Notes: generated by a model not told the origin, from the letters alone. A stretch of DNA of 64,000 nucleotides from Candidatus Bipolaricaulis sibiricus (GCA_004102645.1 CP034928.1:1612001-1676000), one strand, 5' to 3'. Positions 49,515-58,925 are shown, numbered from the stretch's first letter. Numbers and translations: made by a program.

Positions 49515-50579
49515 CTAGAACCCATCCATCGTTCCCGTATACCCGTTCTTGAATCGCCCCAGGCCGAACTCGATCGCCCGAGCTCGTGCCTCCGCGATCC
49601 CCTTCACTCGGTCAAGCTGTCGCCGCGAGGCGCGATAGACCTTGTCCACAGTCCCAATCTCCTCGATCAGCCGTTCGATCACGGAGATCGGCAGACGGGG
49701 AACCTTGGACAGCAACCGATACCCTCGCGACGGAATGGGTTCCTCGACCTCCTGGTCGGTGGTGATCCCCAACGGGCGGAGGACGACGTCCGGACGTAGG
49801 GCGTCCTCGGCCGACAGGGCGAGGAGATCGTCGACGATCTCCTCGGCAGGACGAGGGTCCGACTTGAAGTCCCGCACCAGAAGCTCCATCTCCTCCCGCA
49901 CTCCGCGCATGAGGGCGGTGAGGTGGCGCTCCGGAAGCTCCCGATGCACCCCCAGTTCGACGAGCGTCCGCTCCACGTCCCGCTCCAGCTCCATCATGTA
50001 CAGGACGCGTTGGAGCACAGCCGCCACGTGAGACGGGAACACCCGCCGCTCGAACTCCAGCTGGGCAAGTTCGGTGAGAAGCTCCCGCAGCTCCCGCCGG
50101 TACCGGTCAAGGATCTGCAGCGCCTGGGAAACCCGAGCCAAGAGGGTCTGGATGTCCTGGAGCTCATACCGCCAGTCGCCGTGGAACAGGGTCACCTGCC
50201 GGCTGTCCTCTGAGATCGCGATCACGAGCCGTTCGATCTCCCGCGCCACTTGCTCCGCCACGCGGTGGCGGGTTCCCGTCTCCTGAGAGGGGATGGCTGG
50301 GCTGGGGATGAGATGAGCGTTGGCATAGAGAATGGTCTTCAGGTCTTCGTCCACAACCACGGCCCGGTCCATCTTCGACAGCTCGACAATCGCCTGGGGA
50401 GTGAACGGGGCGTTGAGCTCGAACCCCGCAGCGATGATCGGGCTAGCGGCGCTACGGTCAGCGACGACGATGAGCCCACCCCGGCCAAACTGCACGATGC
50501 GGTCCACCGCTTCCCGCAGAGGGGTGCCCGGCGCGGTGCGCCGCAAGAACTCCAGCCGCGGATCCTTCTTCCCGCCCAT
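49515..50579 (-). CDS. disA: DNA integrity scanning protein DisA, variant active site
   Basis: A 354-residue protein of the DisA family, an octameric diadenylate cyclase that scans DNA and makes c-di-AMP. The N-terminal DAC domain (about 1-145) has GGLIVVADRSA, PQAIVELSKM and ILYANAHLIP, and the conserved TRHR at 103-106. The usual DGA motif reads D71-R72-A73: Gly is replaced by Arg (codon CGG at 50366-50364), so cyclase activity may be altered or lost. A helical spine (about 150-285) and a C-terminal helix-hairpin-helix DNA-binding domain follow (SVIERLIEEIGTVDKVYRAS, RVKGIAEARA). It starts 1 base after the radA stop. Context with radA and clpC is classical. Confidence 0.93.
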   Translation of the reverse strand: MGGKKDPRLEFLRRTAPGTPLREAVDRIVQFGRGGLIVVADRSAASPIIAAGFELNAPFTPQAIVELSKMDRAVVVDEDLKTILYANAHLIPSPAIPSQETGTRHRVAEQVAREIERLVIAISEDSRQVTLFHGDWRYELQDIQTLLARVSQALQILDRYRRELRELLTELAQLEFERRVFPSHVAAVLQRVLYMMELERDVERTLVELGVHRELPERHLTALMRGVREEMELLVRDFKSDPRPAEEIVDDLLALSAEDALRPDVVLRPLGITTDQEVEEPIPSRGYRLLSKVPRLPISVIERLIEEIGTVDKVYRASRRQLDRVKGIAEARARAIEFGLGRFKNGYTGTMDGF

Positions 50580-50580
50580 G

Positions 50581-51909
50581 TCAGGTCAGCTCGAGCGCCT
50601 CCATCGCTTCCTGCAGGCTCTGTGCCTGTACCACCTCCAACGATAGCCGCTTGGGGAGGGGGCCCTTCGGCGCTACCGCCCGACTGAACCCGAGCTTCGC
50701 AACCTCGCGAAGCCGCTCGGGTCCCTTCCGCACAGGACGGATCTCCCCAGACAGACCCACCTCGCCCAGGAGCACGGTGTCGGAAGCGATCGGTCTCCCT
50801 CGAACACTCCCCAGAATCGCCGCGCACACGCCAAGGTCGGCGGCGGGTTCCCGCACATCCAGTCCACCGGCGACCGCGAGGTACACATCCATCGCCCGCA
50901 CGTGCACCCCGAGGTACTTCTCGATTACAGCCAACAGAACGGAGGTTCGATTGAGGTCGAGCCCCGCTGTTCGACGCTGCGGGGGGCCAAACCCGCTTCC
51001 CGGGGCGATCAGTGCCTGGATCTCGACGAGGAGGGTCCGCGATCCTTCCAGCACAGGCACAATCGCTGCTCCTGGCTTCGGCACCCGATCCTGGGAGACA
51101 AAGAACAGCGAAGGGTTCGGAACCTCCGTGAGCCCGGTCGGCCCCATCTGGAGCACAGCAACTTCGGCCGTGGATCCGAACCTGTTCTTGAGACAGCGCA
51201 ACAGGCGGAGGTCCCCCTCCCGGACCCCCTCCAGCTGCACGGCCGCGTCCACGAGGTGCTCCACGGTCTTGGGGCCCGCGAACTCGCCCCCCTTCGTGAT
51301 GTGGGAGACAAGAAAGGTGACGATCCCCAGCCCCTTGGCCAACCGGGCAAGCTGAGCAGCGGCCTCGCGCACCTGAGCAACACTCCCGATCTCCCCGCCC
51401 TCGGGACGGGCGAGCACCGTCTGGAGCGAGTCCACCACGAGCACGGCTGGCTCGATCGCCTCCACCGCCCGCACGATCGGAAGGAGTTCCTGCTCAGCCT
51501 GCACATAGAGCATGGCATCGGAGATGCCCAACCGGTCCGCTCGCAGCTTGACCTGGGCCACCGCTTCCTCGCCCGACACGTAGAGGACCTTCCCGTGCCG
51601 CGCAGCAAGCCGGGAGGCGAGCTGGAGCAGCAGTGTGGACTTGCCCACGCCAGGCTCCCCCCCGAACAGGACCACGGTTCCGGGCAAGAGCCCGCCAAGC
51701 ACCCGATCCACCTCGGGCATGCCCGTCACCAGGCGCTCGCCGGACAGAGCCGGGACATCGGCCAGAGGCCGTGGAGGATCACCGCTGGCCGTTCCTCCCG
51801 CGGGTGAGGGGCCCGACGCCTCCTCGAACGTCTCCCACTTCCCACAGCCGGGGCATCGGCCCAGCCACTTCGGAGACTGGTAGCCGCACTCCCGGCAGTG
51901 GAAGGGCAT
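50581..51909 (-). CDS. radA: DNA repair protein RadA
   Basis: A 442-residue RecA-like ATPase and branch-migration helicase active in recombination and transformation. N-terminal C4 zinc finger, CRECGYQSPKWLGRCPGCGK. RecA-like core with Walker A GGEPGVGKSTLLLQLA near 90 and Walker B VLVVDSLQT, the RadA-specific KNRFGS motif near 255, and a C-terminal Lon-protease-like domain (about 285-440; LAVAGGLDVREPAADLGVCA). Complete. The ATG at 51909 directly follows the clpC stop at 51910. Confidence 0.97.
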   Translation of the reverse strand: MPFHCRECGYQSPKWLGRCPGCGKWETFEEASGPSPAGGTASGDPPRPLADVPALSGERLVTGMPEVDRVLGGLLPGTVVLFGGEPGVGKSTLLLQLASRLAARHGKVLYVSGEEAVAQVKLRADRLGISDAMLYVQAEQELLPIVRAVEAIEPAVLVVDSLQTVLARPEGGEIGSVAQVREAAAQLARLAKGLGIVTFLVSHITKGGEFAGPKTVEHLVDAAVQLEGVREGDLRLLRCLKNRFGSTAEVAVLQMGPTGLTEVPNPSLFFVSQDRVPKPGAAIVPVLEGSRTLLVEIQALIAPGSGFGPPQRRTAGLDLNRTSVLLAVIEKYLGVHVRAMDVYLAVAGGLDVREPAADLGVCAAILGSVRGRPIASDTVLLGEVGLSGEIRPVRKGPERLREVAKLGFSRAVAPKGPLPKRLSLEVVQAQSLQEAMEALELT

Positions 51910-54321
51910 CTACTCCTTCCGCACCGTGATCTCCCCGTCCTGGGCTTGGGCGATCACCCGGCACCCAGAGGGGAACTCCTTCGTCAGGATTCGCTCGGCG
52001 ATCGGATCCTCCAGGAGGCGCTCGATCGCTCGCCCCATCGGACGGGCACCGTACTTCTCGTCGTAACCCCGCTCGGTGATGATCTCCCACGCCGAGGGGT
52101 CGAGAACAAGCTCGATCCCGTGTTCCTCGCGGAGGCGACTCCCTAGCCGACCGATGAACAGGTCAGCGATCGCTTTCACTTGGTCCCGAGTGAGAGAGTG
52201 GAACACGATCACGTCATCGAGCCGGTTCAGGAACTCCGGCGAGAACTCCTTGCGGACCTCGCTCATCACCCGCGCCTTCATGTCGCGATACGCCTGCTCG
52301 GACTCGACATCCGCGGTGCTGAACCCGACGCCGGTGCGGTCAACGATGAGCTTGCTCCCGACGTTCGAGGTCATGATGAGCACAGTGTTGCGGAAGTCCA
52401 CCTTCCGCCCCTGGGAGTCGGTCAGAATGCCATCGTCCATGACCTGGAGAAGAATGTTGAACACATCTCGATGGGCCTTCTCGATCTCGTCGAACAGGAC
52501 CACGGAATACGGCCGACGGCGGACCGCCTCGGTGAGCTGGCCTGCCTCTTCGTACCCCACGTATCCCGGTGGGGCCCCGACGAGGCGCGATACCGCGAAT
52601 CGCTCTACGTACTCCGACATGTCGATTCGGATCAGAGCATCGTCGTCGCCAAAGAGGAAACCTGCCAGCGTGCGCGCGAGTTCGGTCTTCCCCACGCCAG
52701 TCGGCCCCAGGAAGAGGAACGACCCGATCGGGCGGCGGGGGTCCTTCACCCCGGCGTAGGCGCGGCGGATCGCACGGGCCACCGACTTCACTGCCTCATC
52801 CTGCCCCACGTACCGCTCGTGGATCTTCTCTTCCATGTGCACGAGCCGTGCCGTGTCCTCCTCCTGGAGGTGGCGGATCGGGATTCCCGTCCAGGCGGAT
52901 ACCGTCGCCGCTACCCGTTCCCCGGCCACCACCGGCACGGTCGGCTCGCGCCCTGCCTCCTCGAACTTCTTGAGCTCCTCGACCCTCGCGGTCCGTCGAT
53001 CGCGGATTCGGGCGGCCAGCTCGTAGTTCTGATCGGCCACAGCAGCTTCCTCTTCGTCCTCGAGCCGCGTGATCTCCTCCAGCAGCTCCCGCGCCTCCGG
53101 GGGAAGCTCGGTCGCCGCCAAGCGCACCTTCGCCGCCGTCTCGTCGATGAGGTCGATCGCCTTGTCGGGCAAGAACTGGTCGGTGATGTAGCGATCGGCA
53201 AGCCGCGCTGCCTGCCACAGTGCGTCATCCGTGATCTGAACCCCGTGGTGCTCCTCGTACCTTTGGCGCAGGCCGTGGAGGATCTTCACCGTGTCCTCGA
53301 CAGACGGCTCATCCACGTACACCGTCTTGAAGCGGCGTTTGAGAGCCGGATCCTTCTCGATCGACTTGCGGTAGTCGTCGGGGGTTGCAGTTCCAATGCA
53401 CTGCAGCGCTCCCGACGCCAGCGGCGGCTTGAGGATCGCCGAGGCATCGATGGCTCCCTCTGCCCCGCCTGCCCCTACCACAGTCTGGAGCTCGTCGATG
53501 AACAGGATGATGTTGTCCACGCTCATGACCTGGTTGAGGATCGTCTTCAGCCGCTGCTCGAATTCCCCGCGGTACTTCGTGCCGGCCACGATGCCTGCCA
53601 TGTCGAGCTCGACGATTTCCTTCTGGGCCAGTGCTGAAGGGACATCGCCGGCTGCGATCTTTTGGGCGAGGCCTTCCACGATCGCCGTCTTGCCGACGCC
53701 GGATTCACCGATGAGGGCCGGGTTGTTCTTCTTCCGGCGGCACAGAATCTCCACAACTCGTTCCAGTTCGCGGTCGCGGCCGATGACCGGGTCCAGGGCA
53801 CCGCTCGCCGCCTCCTCGACCAAGTTGCGGCCGAACTCCCCGAGCTCCCCCGGAAGGCGGCTGTGGCTGGTCCGAACTCGGACCCCGCCTCTGCGTCCCA
53901 GAGCAAAGTGCTCACGGGCCGAGCGAAGATCGATCCCTTGTGCTCTCAGAATCTCCGCTGCCGTGCACTCTCCCTCGCGCAGGATTCCCAGGACGAGGTG
54001 CTCGGGCTCGATTGCCTCCACGCCGTCGCGCCGCGCCTCTTCGTAGGCGAGCTTCATCACCCGCCGCAGGCGCTGCGTTGGCTCGAGCTCGTCCGGCGGT
54101 ACGTGCACCTTGCCGCGCCCTTTCTGACGCTCGACGAACCGCACGATCCGCTCGTAGTTGAGCCCCTTGGAGTCCAGGAACCGCGCCACACGGGATCCCT
54201 CCATGCGCGCCGCAGCCAGGAGCAGGTGCTCGGTCCCCACGTACCGGTGGCGCCAGTCGCCCGCTTCTTCCTGAGACGCGGCCAGCAGTTTCATGGACTC
54301 CTTGGAGAATTTCTCGTACAT
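51910..54321 (-). CDS. clpC: ATP-dependent Clp protease ATP-binding subunit ClpC
   Basis: An 803-residue Hsp100 unfoldase that feeds ClpP. It has a duplicated N-domain (about 1-140), a first AAA+ module with GESGVGKTAIVEGLAQ near 205 and LFIDELQTVVGAGGAEGAID, a middle domain with a UVR-like motif (NYELAARIRDRRTARVEEL, about 420-440) typical of ClpC, and a second AAA+ module with FLGPTGVGKTELARTLAGFL near 535 and VVLFDEIEKAHRDVFNILLQ. It ends with a C-terminal D2-small domain (PMGRAIERLLEDPIAE). The usual partners mcsA, mcsB and ctsR are not beside it. Start: ATG at 54321 with GGAGGT upstream. Confidence 0.97.
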   Translation of the reverse strand: MYEKFSKESMKLLAASQEEAGDWRHRYVGTEHLLLAAARMEGSRVARFLDSKGLNYERIVRFVERQKGRGKVHVPPDELEPTQRLRRVMKLAYEEARRDGVEAIEPEHLVLGILREGECTAAEILRAQGIDLRSAREHFALGRRGGVRVRTSHSRLPGELGEFGRNLVEEAASGALDPVIGRDRELERVVEILCRRKKNNPALIGESGVGKTAIVEGLAQKIAAGDVPSALAQKEIVELDMAGIVAGTKYRGEFEQRLKTILNQVMSVDNIILFIDELQTVVGAGGAEGAIDASAILKPPLASGALQCIGTATPDDYRKSIEKDPALKRRFKTVYVDEPSVEDTVKILHGLRQRYEEHHGVQITDDALWQAARLADRYITDQFLPDKAIDLIDETAAKVRLAATELPPEARELLEEITRLEDEEEAAVADQNYELAARIRDRRTARVEELKKFEEAGREPTVPVVAGERVAATVSAWTGIPIRHLQEEDTARLVHMEEKIHERYVGQDEAVKSVARAIRRAYAGVKDPRRPIGSFLFLGPTGVGKTELARTLAGFLFGDDDALIRIDMSEYVERFAVSRLVGAPPGYVGYEEAGQLTEAVRRRPYSVVLFDEIEKAHRDVFNILLQVMDDGILTDSQGRKVDFRNTVLIMTSNVGSKLIVDRTGVGFSTADVESEQAYRDMKARVMSEVRKEFSPEFLNRLDDVIVFHSLTRDQVKAIADLFIGRLGSRLREEHGIELVLDPSAWEIITERGYDEKYGARPMGRAIERLLEDPIAERILTKEFPSGCRVIAQAQDGEITVRKE

Positions 54322-54334
54322 CGGCGACCTCCAG

Positions 54335-54907
54335 CTAGATTATACGGTCCGGCCCTCTCGTCTCACGGGAAAACCGATCGAGGGCCCCAACGATCCCCGA
54401 TTGGAGGAACTCCCACGCCAGCTCGCTTGCCCAATCCACCGCCCGAGCCAAGGCCTCCACTTCCTCCCGGGGCGGGGGGGAGAGCACGTGATCCACCCAA
54501 TCGCCACCATCCGCCGGGCGGCCGATACCCACACGGAGCCGGGGAACGTCGTCCGTTCCCAGCGCAGCAAGCACGGACTTCATCCCTCGGTGCGTCCCCG
54601 GTCCTCCGCCAGGGCGCAGCCGCAGCGCGCCCACGGGAAGATCCGCCTCATCGTACACCACGAGAAGATCCTGCGGAGTGAGCGAGCCCTGCGCTAGAAG
54701 CTCGCGCACGGCGTCGCCGGATCGGTTCATGTAGGTTGACGGGCGAAGGAGATAGCCAGCAGAACTTCGGTAGACCTCCCCCCACGGCTGCACGCGACGT
54801 TTCCAGCCCCCTCGACCGATGAGGCGTTCGACAACCCAGAATCCGACGTTGTGGCGGCTGGCCGCGTACTCCGGACCGACGTTCCCGAGCCCGACGACTG
54901 CCCTCAA
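54335..54907 (-). CDS. pth: Peptidyl-tRNA hydrolase
   Basis: A 190-residue esterase that recycles tRNA from prematurely released peptidyl-tRNA. Motifs: VVGLGNVGPEYAASRHNVGF (catalytic His in RHNVGF, conserved Asn in LGN), STYMNRSGDAV (Asn), DLLVVYDEADLPVGALRLRP (Asp) and GGGPGTHRGMKSVLAALGTD. Normal length. It overlaps the rplY stop by 4 bases; the pth-rplY pairing is a common bacterial arrangement. Confidence 0.96.
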   Translation of the reverse strand: MRAVVGLGNVGPEYAASRHNVGFWVVERLIGRGGWKRRVQPWGEVYRSSAGYLLRPSTYMNRSGDAVRELLAQGSLTPQDLLVVYDEADLPVGALRLRPGGGPGTHRGMKSVLAALGTDDVPRLRVGIGRPADGGDWVDHVLSPPPREEVEALARAVDWASELAWEFLQSGIVGALDRFSRETRGPDRII

Positions 54908-55551
54908 GCTGCGGGTGACTCCCCTCCCGCTGGCTTGGCCTCCTCGGACACGGCGCCCTCAGCCGGGACGGCCTCGGCCGCCTCCGCGGCAACCGGCGCC
55001 TCCACTTCGAGCGCTCGGCGCGCAGCGACGGTCACCACAGCATCCTCGGCAGGGAGACGGGGTTCAACGCCCTCCGGCCACGGAAGGTCCTTGATGAGAA
55101 TCGAATCACCGATGCCGAGGGCGGAGACGTCCACCTCGATCCGGGGCGGCATCTTGGCGGGTACCGCCTGGACCGGGATGTAGCTGTGGAGGACCTCGAG
55201 AATCCCTCCATCCTTGATCCCTCGCGCCGTACCCCTGAAACGCACCGGAACGTTCATCTCCAGAGGGCGGTCCGGATCGGCGACGTACAGATCGAGGTGC
55301 AGGAACTTCTGCGTGATCGGATGGACCTGGATCTCTTTGAGGAAGACGTGGTAGGTCTCCTTCCCGTCCACCTTCACCTCGACCGGGGTGGAGCGGGTCA
55401 CGTGATCGAGCAGGTTCAGGAGCTCCTTCTCCGCGATGGAGACATGAAGGGAAGCCACCTCGGCGCCGTACAGCACGGCGGGGACGAATCCCTGACGGCG
55501 TAGGGCCCCCGCCTTGGTCGTGAGGGGCCGCCGCACTGCATTGACCATCAT
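54904..55551 (-). CDS. rplY: 50S ribosomal protein L25/general stress protein Ctc
   Basis: A 215-residue L25, long (Ctc/TL5) form, binding 5S rRNA. The N-terminal L25 domain has TTKAGALRRQGFVPAVLYGA, STPVEVKVDG and FLKEIQVHPITQKFLHLDLY. The C-terminal beta-domain is DRPLEMNVPVRFRGTARGIK, DGGILEVLHSYIPVQAVPAK and ALGIGDSILIKDL, ending in an Ala/Glu-rich acidic tail. I chose the first ATG of a tandem pair (55551), six bases after AGGAGG. It lies between prs and pth, a frequent arrangement. Confidence 0.93.
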   Translation of the reverse strand: MMVNAVRRPLTTKAGALRRQGFVPAVLYGAEVASLHVSIAEKELLNLLDHVTRSTPVEVKVDGKETYHVFLKEIQVHPITQKFLHLDLYVADPDRPLEMNVPVRFRGTARGIKDGGILEVLHSYIPVQAVPAKMPPRIEVDVSALGIGDSILIKDLPWPEGVEPRLPAEDAVVTVAARRALEVEAPVAAEAAEAVPAEGAVSEEAKPAGGESPAA

Positions 55552-55567
55552 CCAGATCCTCCTCCAC

Positions 55568-56602
55568 TTACACCGGCATGTACGCCAAGAGATCGGTGAG
55601 CGACTCGTGGCGGTTGATTCGGCGAATCGCATCCGCGAAGAACTCAGCGACCGAAACGATTTCGATCTGTGGGGCCTTCCGGACCGCGTCGCGGTGAGCA
55701 ATGGTATCGGTCACCAGCACCCGCTGCAACCACCGTGTGTTGAGTACCCGCAGCGCGTCCCCCGCGAACACGCCGTGGGTGCAGGCAGCGAACACCCGCT
55801 TCGCCCCGCTCCGCATGACCTCCTTCGCCGCGGTGACGAGGGTCTTGCCGCTCGAGAGGATGTCGTCCACCAGCAGAACGTCGCGACCGGAGACCCGCCC
55901 GATGACATCCTTGACGACGACTCGCTTCCGCTCCTCATCACGCTGCATCACGACCACAGCCAGCGGAAGCTCCCCCCCAGCCTGCACGAGCTCTCCAAGC
56001 CGCTTCGCCATCCTCCGGGCACGCCACACCCCCCCCACGTCCGGGGACGCGACCGTGAGATTGTCCAGCCACTCCGGGTGATGGTCAGAGATGTACTTCG
56101 CCATCATCCGATCCGGGCGCAGGTGATCGAGAGGGACCTTGAAGAAGCCCTGAATCTGCCCGGCATGGAGATCCATGGTCAGAACGCGGTTCACGCCCGC
56201 CGTTTCCAGAAGCTCGGCCACCAGCCGAGCCGAGATCGGAACCCGTCCCGTCATCTTCCGATCCTGGCGTGCGTACCCAAGGTACGGGATCACCGCGCAA
56301 ATCTCGCGGCAAGACGCCCGCCGCAGCGCATCGACCAGCACGAGAAGTTCCATCAGGTGATCGTTCACGGGCGGAGAGGTGGGCTGGATGACGAACACAT
56401 CCTTCCCGCGCACCGTCTGCTGGATCTGGACACGCACCTCTCCGTCGGGGAAGCGACCTGGACCGTAGCAGAGGCCGCCCTCGCTGGGAGCGTCGGCTTC
56501 GCACAGCCGAACGCCGAGGATCTCCGCAATGCGCCTGGCCAGGGGCAGATTCGCTGTCCCCGAAAGGATCCGAACGTCATCCAATCCTCTTTGCTCAGTC
56601 AT
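55568..56602 (-). CDS. prs: Ribose-phosphate pyrophosphokinase
   Basis: A 344-residue enzyme that makes PRPP from ribose 5-phosphate and ATP. Motifs: ILSGTANLPLARRIAEILGV, RFPDGEVRVQIQQTVRGKDV, VIQPTSPPVNDHLMELLVLV, VIPYLGYARQDRK, VLTMDLHAGQIQGFFKVPLD (metal site) and the PRPP loop DVLLVDDILSSGKTL, where many class I enzymes have DTGGT instead of SSGKT. About 25 residues longer than average, mostly in the ENFxxR-rich middle. The start overlaps the glmU stop by 8 bases; glmU-prs-rplY-pth is a classic operon. Confidence 0.95.
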   Translation of the reverse strand: MTEQRGLDDVRILSGTANLPLARRIAEILGVRLCEADAPSEGGLCYGPGRFPDGEVRVQIQQTVRGKDVFVIQPTSPPVNDHLMELLVLVDALRRASCREICAVIPYLGYARQDRKMTGRVPISARLVAELLETAGVNRVLTMDLHAGQIQGFFKVPLDHLRPDRMMAKYISDHHPEWLDNLTVASPDVGGVWRARRMAKRLGELVQAGGELPLAVVVMQRDEERKRVVVKDVIGRVSGRDVLLVDDILSSGKTLVTAAKEVMRSGAKRVFAACTHGVFAGDALRVLNTRWLQRVLVTDTIAHRDAVRKAPQIEIVSVAEFFADAIRRINRHESLTDLLAYMPV

Positions 56603-57986
56603 GCGCTTCCCCTCCAGTGACTGTTTGGCGAGCCCAGTCCGTCTTCACGATCTCGGGAGCTCGCTCCAGAGCCAACGCGTACGGGGGAACATCGTAGGTG
56701 ACCACAGAACCTGCGCCGATCACCGCTCCTTCGCCGATCCGAATGGGCGCGACCAGTGACACATTGCTGCCGATGAACGCACCACGGCCGATCTCGGTGC
56801 GGAACTTCTCCTTCGATCCAGGTCGGAAGTTGCAGGTGATGGCCCCGGCCCCGATGTTCGTTTCCGCCCCAACCTCAGCATCGCCGATGTAGGCAAGGTG
56901 CCCAGCCTTCACCCCATCGCCGAGGACAGCCGCCTTCACCTCAACGAAGTTCCCTACCTTGGCCTTCCGCCCGATCCGCGCGCCCGGGCGAAGGTGAGCG
57001 TACGGGCCCACGTTGGCCTCCGGGCCCACCGTCGCCCCCTCCACGACGGAGAGCCATACCCGGGCCCCGTCCTCGATCTGGGAGTCCACCACGTAGGCCT
57101 GCGGCCCAACCGTGCATCCCGCGCCGACGACCGTGGCGCCGAGGAGATGGGTCCCCGGGTGGAGGACCGTGTCCTCGCCGACCGTGGCGTCGAGCGACGG
57201 GTAAACGGTCGCCGGGTCGACAACGGTCACCCCGTCTCGCATCCAAGCCGCGAGGATCCTCCGCCGGAGGGCGCCCTCGACCTGGGCGAGGTCCAGCCGA
57301 TCGTTCACCCCGCGCAGGGCGTCCGCCTCCGGCCACAGAAGCGCCGCAGCCTTCCCCGGGGGCGAGAACCAGGCCACGAGGTCGGTGAGGTAGAACTCGC
57401 CCTTCGCGTTGGCGGTGGTGAGCCCGGCGAGCGCCTCCCAGAGCTCGGGGGAGTTCTCCAGACACCAGATCCCGGAGTTCACCTCGCGAATCGCGCGCTC
57501 CTCCGTGGTGGCGTCCGACGCCTCCACGACCCGCAGAGGGCGTCCGTCGTCCCCCCGCGCCACGCGGCCGTAAGAGCCAGGATCGGGGGGCTCCATCGTG
57601 AGGAGGGACACCGTGGCCTTCCGCTCGTGGTGGAACCGAACGAGGGCCCGCAGGGCGTCCGCGGGGACGAGGGGAACGTCGCCGGGAAGGACGAGGAACG
57701 TGCGCGCGGCCACTGCTCCCCGCGTGGCGAACACGGCGTGGCCGGTGCCGCGGGGCTCCCCTTGGTCTACGAACGTGACCCTGTCGGCTGCAGACGTGGC
57801 CCGCACCTCCTCGCCCCCGTGGCCCACCACGACCACGACCCGGCGTGGGGAAAGGGAGAACGCCGTGCGCAGCACGTGCTCGAGGAGGGGAACGCCACAC
57901 AGGGGGTGGAGGACCTTGGGGCGGCGGGAGCGCATACGCGTTCCCTTGCCCGCCGCCAGGACCACGATATCGAGCGAGTCGTCCAT
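56595..57986 (-). CDS. glmU: Bifunctional GlmU: glucosamine-1-phosphate acetyltransferase/uridylyltransferase
   Basis: A 463-residue enzyme that makes UDP-GlcNAc for peptidoglycan and other glycans. The N-terminal uridylyltransferase (about 1-230) has VLAAGKGTRMRSRRPKVLHP, VFVDQGEPRGTGHAVFATR-like QGxxxGTxHA and VLPGDVPLV. The C-terminal left-handed beta-helix (about 250-450) has GPYAHLRPGARIGRKAKVGN, the Lys/His acetyl-CoA region GAGAITCNFRPG and GAFIGSNVSLVAPIRIGEGA. Complete. Start: ATG at 57986. First gene of the glmU-prs-rplY-pth-clpC-radA-disA run. Confidence 0.96.
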   Translation of the reverse strand: MDDSLDIVVLAAGKGTRMRSRRPKVLHPLCGVPLLEHVLRTAFSLSPRRVVVVVGHGGEEVRATSAADRVTFVDQGEPRGTGHAVFATRGAVAARTFLVLPGDVPLVPADALRALVRFHHERKATVSLLTMEPPDPGSYGRVARGDDGRPLRVVEASDATTEERAIREVNSGIWCLENSPELWEALAGLTTANAKGEFYLTDLVAWFSPPGKAAALLWPEADALRGVNDRLDLAQVEGALRRRILAAWMRDGVTVVDPATVYPSLDATVGEDTVLHPGTHLLGATVVGAGCTVGPQAYVVDSQIEDGARVWLSVVEGATVGPEANVGPYAHLRPGARIGRKAKVGNFVEVKAAVLGDGVKAGHLAYIGDAEVGAETNIGAGAITCNFRPGSKEKFRTEIGRGAFIGSNVSLVAPIRIGEGAVIGAGSVVTYDVPPYALALERAPEIVKTDWARQTVTGGEAHD

Positions 57987-58024
57987 CGACCGCTTCGACT
58001 ATAGCCTCCCCGCGCTCCCCCTGC

Positions 58025-58062
58025 AAAACAGGGATCGAGGCGGGAAGCGCTGGCTTCCCGCC
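58025..58062 (-). terminator. Rho-independent terminator after the lamin-tail gene
   Basis: A perfect 10-bp stem, GGCGGGAAGC / GCTTCCCGCC, with a 4-base loop at 58039-58062, followed on the minus strand by a short T-rich stretch (CTGTTTTGCAG). It separates the secreted lamin-tail-like gene from glmU. Confidence 0.65.
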
Positions 58063-58101
58063 CCGGGCCCGGCCGGGGTCGAGCACGGAAGGACCGCGAC
58101 C

Positions 58102-58794
58102 CTACTCTTGCGCTGCTGAGCGGAGCTGTTCGATCCAGGCCCGGTTCTCCTCGGAGTTCGGCGCCCCAGGGTTCGAACCGCCTGGCGCGTCTGGCCCCAC
58201 AACCCACAGCGCCGGATCGTTGACCCCCACCACGCTCGTCCCCACGTACCCGGCCGCCTGGCCCCGCCCCACGTTCGGGATCTGGGGGAGCTGGCCCGAC
58301 CGATCGGCGTAGGACAGGCCGTCCACGAGCCGCCCCTCGGCGTCGAGGAGGACGAGCGAGTCGCCCGTGTTCCCCAGGCCCGCCCACTGGGCGAGGACGA
58401 AGTAGTCGCCCGTGACCGCGGGAAGGACGAGGACGAAGTCCGCGGGGTCGACATCGTCGTCCGGGAAGTGCGGCGGGAGGTTGGGCCTGTCTCCGGCGTT
58501 GTAGAAGACGACCAACGTCCCCGCCCGCACCTCGGCCCACAAGGGGTGGTCGGTGAACGTGAGGTACACCCCACCCCGATCCAAGCCCTGGTGGTCGCGA
58601 AACACCCACCCCCGCAGGTCCACGGTGGACCCGGGCCCGGTCCCCACGACGAGTAGCTCCACCCACTCCCCGTTTCCGGCCCGGCCCTGGCCGAACGCGT
58701 GGATGACCACCTGGAGCGTCTCCTCCTGGGCAGCGCCCAGTACCACGGCCCCCGCAAGGAGGGCCCCCACCAGCCACAGCCGCTTCGTTCTCAT
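58102..58794 (-). CDS. Secreted lamin-tail-domain-like protein
   Basis: A 230-residue exported protein. Signal peptide RTKRLWLVGALLAGAVVLGA, cleaved before AQEETLQ. The rest resembles a bacterial lamin tail domain: NGEWVELLVVGTGPGSTVDL, then RGWVFRDHQG, AGTLVVFYNAGD, GDYFVLAQWAGLGNTGDSLV and LLDAEGRLVDGLSYAD, ending with a Pro/Asn-rich stretch. Such Ig-like domains in bacteria decorate surface proteins and nucleases; here the domain is alone. I chose the ATG at 58794, with GGAGGT six bases upstream. A terminator follows. Function unknown. Confidence 0.75.
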   Translation of the reverse strand: MRTKRLWLVGALLAGAVVLGAAQEETLQVVIHAFGQGRAGNGEWVELLVVGTGPGSTVDLRGWVFRDHQGLDRGGVYLTFTDHPLWAEVRAGTLVVFYNAGDRPNLPPHFPDDDVDPADFVLVLPAVTGDYFVLAQWAGLGNTGDSLVLLDAEGRLVDGLSYADRSGQLPQIPNVGRGQAAGYVGTSVVGVNDPALWVVGPDAPGGSNPGAPNSEENRAWIEQLRSAAQE

Positions 58795-58925
58795 GGCGTC
58801 ACCTCCTCTCGGTCGCGTCCCTCCGACGCTCGACACCGCCGGCGGCCCGTTGAGCCCACACTAGCAGGCGGGGTCGGGGCCAGCAACCCCTCCCCGCCGC
58901 CCGCCGACCCAACGGGAGGCACCCC

